From positions 1-42,240 of the forward strand of contig NZ_NRRV01000049.1 of assembly GCF_016583825.1 (NCBI RefSeq): DNA of 42,240 nt, given 5' to 3'. Of this stretch, positions 24,639-32,620 are shown piece by piece. Position numbers and translations under genes: made by a program. Below the pieces are notes generated by a model. It saw nothing but the letters and a program-made list of their open reading frames with translations, made no database searches and had not been told where the DNA came from. The first letter of the stretch is position 1. Every line of letters starts with the position of its first letter. Source of the DNA: Thiohalocapsa halophila. Its GTDB lineage: Bacteria > Pseudomonadota > Gammaproteobacteria > Chromatiales > Chromatiaceae.

Positions 24639-26660
24639 TCAGTGATCGTGGCCGTGATGTGCGCCGGTATCGCCCTCGGCGCCGGCGGCCAGGTGCACCA
24701 GGTAGGCGCCGCGGCTCACGACCCGCTCGCCTTGCCGAACGCCATCGTGCACGCCCACGAGGTCGCCGTCGCGCAGTCCCGTGTGCACCAGGCGGCGTTC
24801 GAATCGATCGCCGGCGACCTGCACATAGACCACGTCGGCGCCGGCGTGGTTGATCAAGGCGCCGGCCGGAACCACCAGGGTGTGCGAGACCTCGCCGGTG
24901 TAGACGCGGGCGCTGACGGACTGCCCCACCCGCAGGCGCTCGCCGTTGGGATGCCCGGCACGCTCGAATTCGAAGACGACGGGCACGGTGCGGCTCTCGG
25001 GGTCGACCATGGCGCCGTAGGCCACCAGCCGAGCGCCGGTCGCCGGCGTCAGGGCGAACGTCTGGCCGCCGTCATCGGCGTCGCCGTTGCTCAGGCCCCG
25101 CACGCTGAACCAGGCACCGACGGGGGTCTGGATGCGTCCGACGTCCGCCTCCGCGACGCGGGCATCCAGCCACAGACGCTCGGGGCTCACCAGGTGGAAC
25201 AGCCTGGCCCCCTCCTCGACGAAGGCACCGGGGGCCACCTCGACACGGGCGACCACACCGCCGATGGGTGCGCGCACCGGCACGCCGGCGCCTTCGCCCT
25301 CTTCGGTGCGCTGGATCTGCGCCAGTCGGCGGCGCGCCGCGGACAGCTCCGCCGCGGCCACTTCCTCGTCGCCGCGGGCTTGAAGGACCTCCCGGAAGGG
25401 GATCGAGCGGTCCTCCCAGAGGGCGTCCAGCCGCTCGCGCTCCTGGCGGGCGAGGTCCAGCGCCGTTGCGGCGCGGGTGACGGCCAGCTCCAGGCCCGCG
25501 ACATCCGCCTCACCGCTCAGCCGCGGCACCAGGTAGGCGAGGGTCTGGCCGGGCTCCACCCGCAGGCCGGTGTACGGGAAGCCGCCCGCTGCCGAGCGCA
25601 AATGCGCGTCGATGGGTGCCGTGACATGGGCATCGCCGTCGGCGCTCGCGCGCAGGACCCCGGTGGCGGGCACGGAGCCGCGCAGGATGCGCCGCTCGAC
25701 CACCGCCGTCGCGAAGTCCGACAGCCATTGCTGCTCCTTCGTCAGCCGGACGCTGTCGCCTGCCGCGGCTTGCTCGCCGCGGGCCGCAGCGGCATGGTCG
25801 CGGGGCGCGCCGGCCTCTTGGTCGTGCTCGTGTCCATGTTCGTGCGCGTCCGCGTGGATATGCGCCTGATCCTCGCCGGGGCCGTGCTCATGCTCGTGAT
25901 TCTCCGCATGATCATGCTCTGCCGGGTGTTCGTGATCCGCTGCGTGATCGTGCGGCTCGGCGTGCCCCGCAGCTGACTTCCCCCCTGTGATCGGAACCGC
26001 CAACGAGAAGCTGGCCGTCTCGGCGCCGTCCGCCCAAGCCAGCTCGAGCCGATGGCGCCCGGCTCGGGTCGGCGTCAGCCGCAGTCGATAGACCCCGGGG
26101 CGGCTCGGCGCGGCGGCCGCTGCGGTGATCGACGCCGCCGGACCCTGTGCGGCTTGGTCAGCGTCCTCGGGGACGAGGGACACCGCGACCTCACCGGCGC
26201 GCACCGGCGAGAAGTCCGCGAGCCGGGTCAGGAAGACGAGCAAGGTCGCGGGCTTCCCGGCGACCAATGGCGGGCGCTCCAGGAACAGCTCCAGCTCCCG
26301 CGTGTAGCGGGTCGCCGTCAGGATCTCCGCGGACTCCGTGGCATGGTCGTGGGCATCGTCGTGGGGATGCTCGCCGCCTAGCGCGCCGATCAGCCAGTGC
26401 TGGAATCGATGCCATAGTGAGCCATCCTGATGCCCGCCCCGGGCGTGGCGATGCGCTTCGTCGGCGTCGGGCTCCGGGTTGCCGTCGTCGTCATGGTTGT
26501 GGCGGTGAGCCGAGGCCTCGTCAGCGCCGAGGGGCTCGGCGGCGCCGTCGGCCGCGGGCGAGTCGGCACAGGCTGTGCCGGCCATTCCCAGCGTGACGCT
26601 GAGGACAAGGCATGCTGCAAGGCTCCGCCGCAGGCGGACCCATTGGGTCAGGGTGGTCAC
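24639..26660 (-). CDS. His-rich RND membrane-fusion protein
   Basis: A 673-residue CzcB-type periplasmic adaptor. Start is GTG after GGAGG. Signal peptide to about residue 32. Three His/Asp tracts (52-106, 233-279, and the last eight residues ending HHGHDH) probably bind or buffer metal. Between the first two is an Ig-like periplasmic domain (117-225). The adaptor core follows: LTKEQQW..., barrel-sandwich halves around a short helical hairpin (LDLARQERERLDALWEDRSIPF...), and beta-barrel strands to DVVYVQVAG. It is longer than typical CzcB because of the His-rich front half. Co-operonic with the RND pump; the absence of an OMF gene means a shared channel is used or lies elsewhere. Confidence 0.92.
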   Translation of the reverse strand: MTTLTQWVRLRRSLAACLVLSVTLGMAGTACADSPAADGAAEPLGADEASAHRHNHDDDGNPEPDADEAHRHARGGHQDGSLWHRFQHWLIGALGGEHPHDDAHDHATESAEILTATRYTRELELFLERPPLVAGKPATLLVFLTRLADFSPVRAGEVAVSLVPEDADQAAQGPAASITAAAAAPSRPGVYRLRLTPTRAGRHRLELAWADGAETASFSLAVPITGGKSAAGHAEPHDHAADHEHPAEHDHAENHEHEHGPGEDQAHIHADAHEHGHEHDQEAGAPRDHAAAARGEQAAAGDSVRLTKEQQWLSDFATAVVERRILRGSVPATGVLRASADGDAHVTAPIDAHLRSAAGGFPYTGLRVEPGQTLAYLVPRLSGEADVAGLELAVTRAATALDLARQERERLDALWEDRSIPFREVLQARGDEEVAAAELSAARRRLAQIQRTEEGEGAGVPVRAPIGGVVARVEVAPGAFVEEGARLFHLVSPERLWLDARVAEADVGRIQTPVGAWFSVRGLSNGDADDGGQTFALTPATGARLVAYGAMVDPESRTVPVVFEFERAGHPNGERLRVGQSVSARVYTGEVSHTLVVPAGALINHAGADVVYVQVAGDRFERRLVHTGLRDGDLVGVHDGVRQGERVVSRGAYLVHLAAGAEGDTGAHHGHDH

Positions 26661-26729
26661 GCTCGATCACCTCCATCGCGTTGAGCACACGAGCCCGGGG
26701 CGACGTCGCCGCCGCCACGGCACTGGGGA

Positions 26730-27140
26730 TCAGGCGATGGGGCGAGGGGGCCTCTCAGGCGGGGAGCAGGGCTGCGACCGGCAGGTCGCGCAGTACCAGG
26801 AGACGCCGTCGCGGACGCCGGGACAGGCGATCGGCAGCATGCACTGGGGTAGACCCAGGAAGTGCGCGCAGCCGTGGCAGGCGTGATCGCAGCCGTGGTG
26901 GTGGGCGTCGTCCGGCTGAGACGGCGGGGCCGCGCGCGTTGAGTCCGGCGCTTGCGATGCGCCCGCGCTTGGCTGAGCATCAGCCACGAAGTGCCGGTGC
27001 CGGCCGGCATCGGCGTGCACCTCGGCGCCGCCGTGCTCTGCGAATACGTGCGCAGGCCCGAGCACGGCCGCGAGTGACGGCTGCGCGAGCACCACCCAGG
27101 TCATGAGCACGCAAAGCAACCGGCGGCGGCACAAATTCAC
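26730..27140 (-). CDS. small His/Cys-rich periplasmic protein of metal-efflux operon
   Basis: A 136-residue product from a GTG start (an ATG twelve codons later is an alternative). The signal-like N-terminus (RRRLLCVLMTWVVLAQPSLA) leads to a mature part with HADAGRHRHF, then a dense metal-type cluster HHHGCDHACHGCAHF, and further cysteines near the end. Similar short exported Cys/His proteins often precede metal-efflux RND operons and are usually annotated as hypothetical or DUF2946-like. It lies 70 bp upstream of the fusion protein on the same strand and is probably the first gene of the operon. Metal chaperoning is inference. Confidence 0.7.
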   Translation of the reverse strand: MNLCRRRLLCVLMTWVVLAQPSLAAVLGPAHVFAEHGGAEVHADAGRHRHFVADAQPSAGASQAPDSTRAAPPSQPDDAHHHGCDHACHGCAHFLGLPQCMLPIACPGVRDGVSWYCATCRSQPCSPPERPPRPIA

Positions 27141-27482
27141 GGCGGGGACAGGAGCTCCGTTAGAGAGACCAGGTTGGTGGCGCTCGCACTGAGGGCGCTG
27201 AGATGTGATGCGCCGGCGTGGCTGACTTTTTGATTGAGAGGTGGTCCACCTCCGAGTCGATGCTATGGCTTATGGCGTGGAACCTCAAGCTGTCCATGGC
27301 CGGTCCGCGAACGGCGACCGGGCCCGCCGGACAGGCGGCTGTGACCGGGCGCGACGCACCGGTTTGGCGCTGCATCGCATCGACGAGGAGCGCCGTCACG
27401 AGCTCGCCTTGATGCCCGTCAAGGAGCGCTTGCACGAGCCCTTGCAGGCACGGCTGATCGCCAAGCTGGATCGCATAGCGGT
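27141..27482. other. region of uncertain coding status
   Basis: Two opposing weak frames cover this stretch. On the minus strand a GTG-started 91-codon frame (27160-27435) ends in poor sequence. On the plus strand, residues around ALHRIDEERRHELALMPVKE (near 27360-27430) have good GC3 and look like a gene fragment, but there is no start with a ribosome site and the frame runs on into the antisense of the next gene. I would not call a gene here; a decayed gene is possible. Confidence 0.4.
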
Positions 27483-27713
27483 TCAGGACGTGCCGGCGCG
27501 GTGCCAGGCCGTGTGCCGCGGCTCGCCGAATGATTGGAGGGCTTCGCCCTCGAAGGTGATGCGCTCGGTGAGACCAAGGACCTTGCCTCGGTAGATGCGG
27601 TCGCGGGCGTCGCAGTCGACGGCGGCGACCTCTTCGATCTCATAGCACTGCCAAGCCGCGTGGGGATGCCGGGGGCAGTGGACGCCCACGTCCGGTTCGC
27701 GCAAGCTGTGCAT
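27483..27713 (-). CDS. 76-aa hypothetical protein
   Basis: No family recognised. Codon third positions are strongly G/C like the real genes here, while the overlapping plus-strand frame reads as the Gly/Asp/Val-rich shadow typical of antisense. The product has several Cys/His residues at the front (CPRHPHAAWQC, VDC) and a compact ERITFEGEALQSFGEPRH region. The ATG forms one half of CATATG, whose other half is the putative start of the GDPD gene on the plus strand. No ribosome site is visible, so the true start may be internal (GTG at codon 9). Confidence 0.45.
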   Translation of the reverse strand: MHSLREPDVGVHCPRHPHAAWQCYEIEEVAAVDCDARDRIYRGKVLGLTERITFEGEALQSFGEPRHTAWHRAGTS

Positions 27714-29573
27714 ATGCCGATGGAATCGATCTTATCGTTGTGGCGGACAATGGTGTTGCGCCTGCACCCGGTGTGGCGCGGCATGCTGGCCGTGAATGCC
27801 GTTTATGCAGTGCTCGGCCTGGTTTTGCTGGCACCGCTGCCGGGCATCGTGTTCCGGCTGCTGCTGGCCCTGTCGGGAGAAACGGCATTGTCGGACCAGG
27901 AGATCGCGCTGTTCCTGGTGACGCCTTGGGGCATCGCTGCGCTGATCCTGGCGGCGACTGTGCTGGTCGCGGTTGCCGCGCTGACGCAGGCGTCGCTGCT
28001 GTATCTCGCGGCGGCCGGCGGGCGGGCCCGCAATGCCGTGCTGTTCGCCTTTCGGCGTCTCGTGCCCATCCTGTCGGTGTCGGTACGGCTGGTCGTGCGG
28101 GTGCTGGCGCTGGCGATACCCTTCATCGCGCTGGCGGCCGCCACGGCATGGCTCGCGCTTAGCGCGCACGACATCAATTACTACCTGGCCGAGCGCCCGC
28201 CCGTGTTCTGGATCGCCGCGGTCGTCATCGGCTTGCTGCTGGCAGTGCTGGCGTTCTTGCTGGTCCGAAAGCTGATTGGCTGGTCGCTGGTGCTGCCGCT
28301 GCTGCTGTTTGCGAATCAGGGTCCGGCGAGCGCCTTCGCCGAGAGCGAGCGGCTGACGCGGGGAAAGCGCGCGCTGGTGTTGGGCGCGTTCGCGGTTTGG
28401 GCCGCCATCGCGATCGCGCTGGGCGCTGTCGTGCTGGCACTCATCGACACGCTGGGCGATTGGATCATCCCGCAGCTGGGCGACTCGCTGACGCTGCTCG
28501 TGGCCGTGCTCGGTGCCTTGGTCGCGCTTTGGGGGCTGCTGAGCTTTCTCGCTGGCACCATCAACGCATCAGCGTTTGCGGGCGTGACCTTGGCTCTCGC
28601 CGACCGTCTGGGCGCGCCGCTGCGGACTGATTTTGCCGCAGCGCCGGCGCCCCGGCCCGCCGCACGCCTGCCGCAGCTCACTACCGGGCGTGTCGCAGCC
28701 GTCATGGCCGTGGTCGCCGGCATCGCCGCTGCGACCGGCATGTGGCTGCTCGGCGGGATCGACGTGCGCGACGACGTCTTGGTGGTAGCCCACCGCGGGG
28801 CGGCTGGCAAGGCACCGGAGAACACCCTGGCCGCGGTCCGCCAGGCGATCCGCGATCGTGCTGACTGGATCGAGATCGACGTGCAGGAGACTGCCGACGG
28901 CGAGGTCGTTGTGGTGCACGACAGCGACTTCATGAAGCTGGCCGGGGAGCGGTTGAAGGTTTGGGACGGTACGCTGGCGCAGATCCGCCGCATCGATGTC
29001 GGGAGCTGGCGCGGCCCGCGCTTCGCTGGCGAGCAGGTGCCGACGTTGCGTGAGGTGCTGGAGACGGTGCGCGGTCGGGCCAAGCTGGTGATTGAGCTCA
29101 AGTACTACGGCCATGACCAGCTGCTCGAGCAGCGCGTGGTGGATCTGGTGGAAGCCGCGGGCATGGCCGACGATGTCGCGATCATGTCGCTGCAATATCA
29201 TGGTGTGCAGAAAGTCCGCGCCCTGCGGCCCGAGTGGCGCATTGGCTTGCTGGCCGCCAAGGCCATCGGCGATCTGAGCCGACGGGACGTCGATTTCTTG
29301 GCCGTGAATCAGGGCATGGCGACGGCGCACTTTGTGCATCATGCCGAGGCCGCGGGCAAGCCAGTCTTTGCGTGGACGATCAACGACCCGGCCGCGCTGG
29401 CGCGTGTCGTCGCTGCCGGTGTCTCCGGTGTGATCACCGACGAGCCCGAGCGCATGCGCGGGCTGCTTGCCGAGCGCCGGGAGATGGGTTCGGTGGAGCT
29501 GCTGTTGCTGCGCACGGCCCTGCTGTTCGACCGACCGCCCCCCGCGCGCCGTTACCGCGATGACTCACCCTGA
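27714..29573 (+). CDS. membrane-anchored glycerophosphodiester phosphodiesterase
   Basis: A 619-residue protein. The N-terminal 350 residues contain about seven or eight helices like the GPDPase membrane domain found in some GDPDs. The catalytic TIM-barrel domain (354-600) has VVAHRGAAGKAPENT (His360, Arg361, Glu369), EIDVQETADGEVVVVHD (Glu387, Asp389, His402), ELKYYG and a C-terminal GVITDEPERM. It hydrolyses glycerophosphodiesters to glycerol-3-phosphate and an alcohol such as choline or ethanolamine. The start is unclear: ATG at 27714 or 27720, neither with a ribosome site. A secreted PLA2-like gene follows in the same frame, which suggests a lipid-turnover pair. Confidence 0.9.
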   Translation: MPMESILSLWRTMVLRLHPVWRGMLAVNAVYAVLGLVLLAPLPGIVFRLLLALSGETALSDQEIALFLVTPWGIAALILAATVLVAVAALTQASLLYLAAAGGRARNAVLFAFRRLVPILSVSVRLVVRVLALAIPFIALAAATAWLALSAHDINYYLAERPPVFWIAAVVIGLLLAVLAFLLVRKLIGWSLVLPLLLFANQGPASAFAESERLTRGKRALVLGAFAVWAAIAIALGAVVLALIDTLGDWIIPQLGDSLTLLVAVLGALVALWGLLSFLAGTINASAFAGVTLALADRLGAPLRTDFAAAPAPRPAARLPQLTTGRVAAVMAVVAGIAAATGMWLLGGIDVRDDVLVVAHRGAAGKAPENTLAAVRQAIRDRADWIEIDVQETADGEVVVVHDSDFMKLAGERLKVWDGTLAQIRRIDVGSWRGPRFAGEQVPTLREVLETVRGRAKLVIELKYYGHDQLLEQRVVDLVEAAGMADDVAIMSLQYHGVQKVRALRPEWRIGLLAAKAIGDLSRRDVDFLAVNQGMATAHFVHHAEAAGKPVFAWTINDPAALARVVAAGVSGVITDEPERMRGLLAERREMGSVELLLLRTALLFDRPPPARRYRDDSP

Positions 29574-29606
29574 TGCATCCGGCCCCGCCGGCGCACCCAA
29601 CGGCTC

Positions 29607-30236
29607 GTGCTGCTGCTCGCTCTAACGACGCTCGCCCCGGACGTTACCGCAGCCGGCGCAGGGGCCCCGGCCACGGGCGCCGCGGCATCGCAACGAGCGC
29701 CGCAGCCGTCGGCGCATGCTGCCCCTCAGGCGATGACCCTGCCGGCACTGACAGAAGCCCTTGAGCTGCCGCTGGAGATCCCGCACCACGAACGCCTGGC
29801 AGCACAGAAAACGGACCCGCGCAATGCGCTGGCCGCATTTGCCACGGATGGTTGCAGCGGCGGGCTGTCTGCCGCTTGGGACGCTTTCGCGTCCTGGATC
29901 GGCGAGTTCCGCCAGGTGCACGGCAAGCTGCCCCCTTGGCAGCACTGCTGTGTCGATCACGACCGCCTTTATCACGCCGGCGGAGCCCGCGATGCGACAC
30001 CGCGGGAGAGCTTCGATGCGCGCCGGGCGGCCGACCTGGCGCTGCGGCAATGCGTCCTGTCCACCGGTGTCGAGCGCACGCCTGCCCTGGCGGGGGAATA
30101 CGGCCTGAGCCAGGGGCAGGTCGCGGCGCTCTATCGCGCGATCGCCGATCTCATGTACCGCTCGGTACGCTTAGGAGGTATTCCCTGCAGTGCACTGCCG
30201 TGGCGCTGGGGCTACGGCTGGCCGCATTGCGACTGA
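29607..30236 (+). CDS. secreted phospholipase A2-like protein
   Basis: A 209-residue exported protein. The PLA2 active-site pattern CCVDHDRLYHAGG (Cys114-Cys115, His118, Asp119) is clear, with an upstream DGCSGG loop that could supply calcium ligands and further cysteines (Cys156 region, SIPC-like end) for disulfides. PLA2 proteins cleave the sn-2 acyl chain of phospholipids. The start shown is GTG, but codons just upstream in the same frame (RPRRTQRL) would complete a normal basic signal-peptide head and no standard start precedes them before the GDPD stop. A start-region frameshift relative to ATG 29573, or a rare start codon, is possible. The gene begins about 35 bp after GDPD. Confidence 0.68.
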   Translation: MLLLALTTLAPDVTAAGAGAPATGAAASQRAPQPSAHAAPQAMTLPALTEALELPLEIPHHERLAAQKTDPRNALAAFATDGCSGGLSAAWDAFASWIGEFRQVHGKLPPWQHCCVDHDRLYHAGGARDATPRESFDARRAADLALRQCVLSTGVERTPALAGEYGLSQGQVAALYRAIADLMYRSVRLGGIPCSALPWRWGYGWPHCD

Positions 30237-30326
30237 ACCGGCATCGCGCCGTTGCTTCCCCGCAGTTATGTCCAGCCGATTGGCCCCGCGCTGCGCCTCT
30301 GCCGTCCCGCGTATCGCGCTTGGCGC

Positions 30327-31190
30327 TCAGTCCTGTGCTGCGAGGTGTCGGCGCACGAACTGGGGCTGGGCCAGTGCGGCGGCGTGGATGTCGGCGTTGT
30401 AGTAGGTGGTGTCCAGCGCCGCGCCGGCGTCGATGCGGCGGAAGTCGGGGATGGCTTCGCCGGTGGCGGCCATCGTGGCGCTCCACCAGCCCGATGGGTA
30501 GATGGCCTGGGGGAAAAAGAGGGTGCGCACGGCGCCGAAGCCGGCGCTGCGCAGGTCCTGGTGCATACTGGTGATGATGTCCAGGTGAAAGAGCGGGGAC
30601 TCGCTCTGCTGCACCAGCAGGCCGTCGTCGGCGAGCGCGCGGCGGCAGTCGGTGTAGAAGTCCGCGGTGAAGAGACCCTGGGCCGGGCCGACGGGGTCGG
30701 TGCTGTCGACGATGATCACGTCCAGGCTGCCCGGCTCGGCGTCGGCCATCCATTGGATGCCGTCGGAAAAGAGCAGCTCGGCGCGCGGGTCGTCGTTGCT
30801 GGCCGTGAGCTCGGGGAAGAACTGCTCGGCGATACGCGTGACGCGCTCGTCGATGTCGATCTGCATCGCCTGCTCGACGCTGTCGTGCTTTAGCACCTCG
30901 CGCAGAGTGCCGCAGTCGCCACCGCCGATGATACACACGCGCTTGGGCGCCGGATGAGTCAGCAGCACCGGGTGGGCGAGCATCTCGTGGTAGAGGAAGT
31001 TCTCGCGCGAGGAGAGCATGGTGAAGCCGTCGATGACCATGAGGTTGCCGAAGTGCTCGGTCTCGTAGACCTCGATGGTCTGGTAGTCGCTGCGCTCTTC
31101 GTGCAGCTTGCGCCGAATGAGCAGCGAGAAGGCACTGCCGGCGACGTCCTCCACCTCGGTGAACCAGTGTTTGTCGTCAAGGGTCGGCAT
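30327..31190 (-). CDS. speE: spermidine synthase (polyamine aminopropyltransferase)
   Basis: A 287-residue cytosolic enzyme transferring an aminopropyl group from decarboxylated AdoMet to putrescine. It has the expected GGGDCGTLREVLKH nucleotide loop, DIDERV, and the catalytic VDSTDPVGPAQGLF, with YYNADIHAA near the end. Length is typical. The start MPTLDDKHWF was preferred over an upstream frame extension; no strong ribosome site is seen. No speD is in the window. It follows the ArsR-type regulator by 78 bp on the same strand and may be in its transcript. Confidence 0.96.
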   Translation of the reverse strand: MPTLDDKHWFTEVEDVAGSAFSLLIRRKLHEERSDYQTIEVYETEHFGNLMVIDGFTMLSSRENFLYHEMLAHPVLLTHPAPKRVCIIGGGDCGTLREVLKHDSVEQAMQIDIDERVTRIAEQFFPELTASNDDPRAELLFSDGIQWMADAEPGSLDVIIVDSTDPVGPAQGLFTADFYTDCRRALADDGLLVQQSESPLFHLDIITSMHQDLRSAGFGAVRTLFFPQAIYPSGWWSATMAATGEAIPDFRRIDAGAALDTTYYNADIHAAALAQPQFVRRHLAAQD

Positions 31191-31268
31191 GGGGCGGCTT
31201 CGTCGGCGGCTGGTGTGGATTGGGTACAAGACCCCCTTGACCTGTCCGGCCGGGCGGTCTGTGTGGGC

Positions 31269-31625
31269 TCAGCGCGGATAGCGGTCGTCGAGATTGGCCG
31301 GGCAGAGCACGTCGCGCATGATACCGATCAGCTCCAGCAACTGGTGATTGCGGATGCGGTAGAAGATGCGGTTGGCCTCTTTGCGGGCCACGACGATGTT
31401 CTTGTTGCGCAGCTGCTCCAGGTGCTGGGAGATGTTGCTCTGCGAGGTACCGGTGCGCTCCACGATCTCGCCGACCGAGAGCTCGCGGTCGCCCAGGGAA
31501 CAGAGGATCTTCCAGCGCAACGGGTGCGCCATCGCCTTTAGTGCCATCGCCGTCAGGGCGGTGTCCTCCTGCGAGGGCGGCGTGGACTCGTCCGCGGGGT
31601 TTTGCTCGTTCATCGTTACAACCAT
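31269..31625 (-). CDS. ArsR-family regulator with SqrR/BigR-type cysteine pair
   Basis: A 118-residue winged-helix repressor. The DNA-recognition helix is in ERTGTSQSNISQHLEQL, the wing in VVARKEANRIFYRI. Cys42 (WKILCSL) and Cys108 (RDVLCP) sit exactly 66 residues apart, matching the dithiol pair of the persulfide sensors SqrR and BigR, which form a tetrasulfide/disulfide on exposure to reactive sulfur and release sulfide-oxidation genes. The usual metal sites of ArsR/SmtB (CxC in the recognition helix) are absent. AAGG lies just upstream of the ATG. Neighbours are a REC-PAS/kinase pair and speE; sulfide genes are not in view, so the target is unknown. Confidence 0.88.
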   Translation of the reverse strand: MVVTMNEQNPADESTPPSQEDTALTAMALKAMAHPLRWKILCSLGDRELSVGEIVERTGTSQSNISQHLEQLRNKNIVVARKEANRIFYRIRNHQLLELIGIMRDVLCPANLDDRYPR

Positions 31626-31717
31626 CGCTTACCTTTGGTGGGCACACCCGCTGTGCGCGGGGGTCGCGGTTGTCGGCGTCGTTGTTATCGTGGCGGGTCC
31701 GAACGGCAGTGCCGGGG

Positions 31718-32620
31718 TCATGAGACCGTCTCCCGGCTGCCGGCGTCCCTGGCCCGATAGGCGGCCTCGTCGTCGACGCGAACATAGCCGCTCATGTCCT
31801 TGGCGATGCAAATGATCTCGCTGATCGTACCCGCCTCGTCCTTGACCGCGGTGCGCGAGAACAGAATCGGCACACGGCTGCCGTCCTTGGCGATGAAGCG
31901 CGCCTCGATTTTGGCCAGCGCGCCGGTGCGGATCAGGGCTTCCAGCCAGGTGCCCATGAAGGCGCCGGCCTCCTCGTCGCCTTCTTCTTCGAAGACGTCG
32001 CCGATGGACAGCCCGATCAGATCCTGCTCCGGGTAGTCCAGCATGGCACAGGCCGCCGGGTTGGCCTGTTTGATCAAGCCTTCTGCGTCGAGCACCAGCA
32101 GGGCTTCCCCCATGTACCTGACGATGTTTTCCAGGTATTGCCGGGCCTGCTCCAGCTCGCGGGTGCGCTCGGCGACCTTCTCTTCCAGCGCGACGTTGAG
32201 GGCGCGCTCCTTCGCGATGAGCCGGAAGTAGGTGCTGATCTTGTTGATCAGCAGATTGTCGTCGATGGGCTTGAGCAGATAGTCCACCGCGCCGACGGCG
32301 AAGCCGCGCTGCTGGAATTCTTCGGACTTGAAGGCGGCCGTCAGGAAGATGATCGGGATGTCGCGGGTGCGCTTGCGCAGCTTCAGCAGCGAGGCGGTCT
32401 GGAATCCGTCCATCTCCGGCATCTGCACGTCCAGGATGATGAGATCGATGTCCCGGTGCTCGAGTGTGATATCAATGGCCTCGCGCCCGGAGGACGCCTC
32501 CAGCACAGAGGCCGAGTGCAGATGCTTCTCGATCAGCGTGCGAAGCGTGTACAGATTGTGCGCATGATCGTCGACGATCAGGATCTTGTAACCGGAGGCG
32601 TCTGTCATGCCAGCCGTCAT
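31718..32620 (-). CDS. response regulator with PAS domain, no DNA-binding output
   Basis: A 300-residue protein. Receiver domain (about 12-130): ILIVDDH, phospho-acceptor in LIILDVQMPEMDG, FLTAAF, YLLKPID. A coiled coil (about 136-165, EEKVAERTRELEQARQYLENI) joins it to a PAS domain (165-285: GEALLVLDAEGLIKQANPAACAMLDYPEQDLIG) with a PAC-like end. No DNA-binding, GGDEF or kinase domain follows, so it probably acts by protein contact. It overlaps the hybrid kinase stop by ATGA and is its likely partner, supplying the intact receiver that the kinase lacks. Confidence 0.9.
   Translation of the reverse strand: MTAGMTDASGYKILIVDDHAHNLYTLRTLIEKHLHSASVLEASSGREAIDITLEHRDIDLIILDVQMPEMDGFQTASLLKLRKRTRDIPIIFLTAAFKSEEFQQRGFAVGAVDYLLKPIDDNLLINKISTYFRLIAKERALNVALEEKVAERTRELEQARQYLENIVRYMGEALLVLDAEGLIKQANPAACAMLDYPEQDLIGLSIGDVFEEEGDEEAGAFMGTWLEALIRTGALAKIEARFIAKDGSRVPILFSRTAVKDEAGTISEIICIAKDMSGYVRVDDEAAYRARDAGSRETVS

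Noticed and set aside
27241..27594. 117-codon plus-strand frame with a good-looking middle section
   Set aside because: No ribosome site, poor ends, and it runs antisense to the better-supported 76-aa ORF; kept only as a remark on the region.
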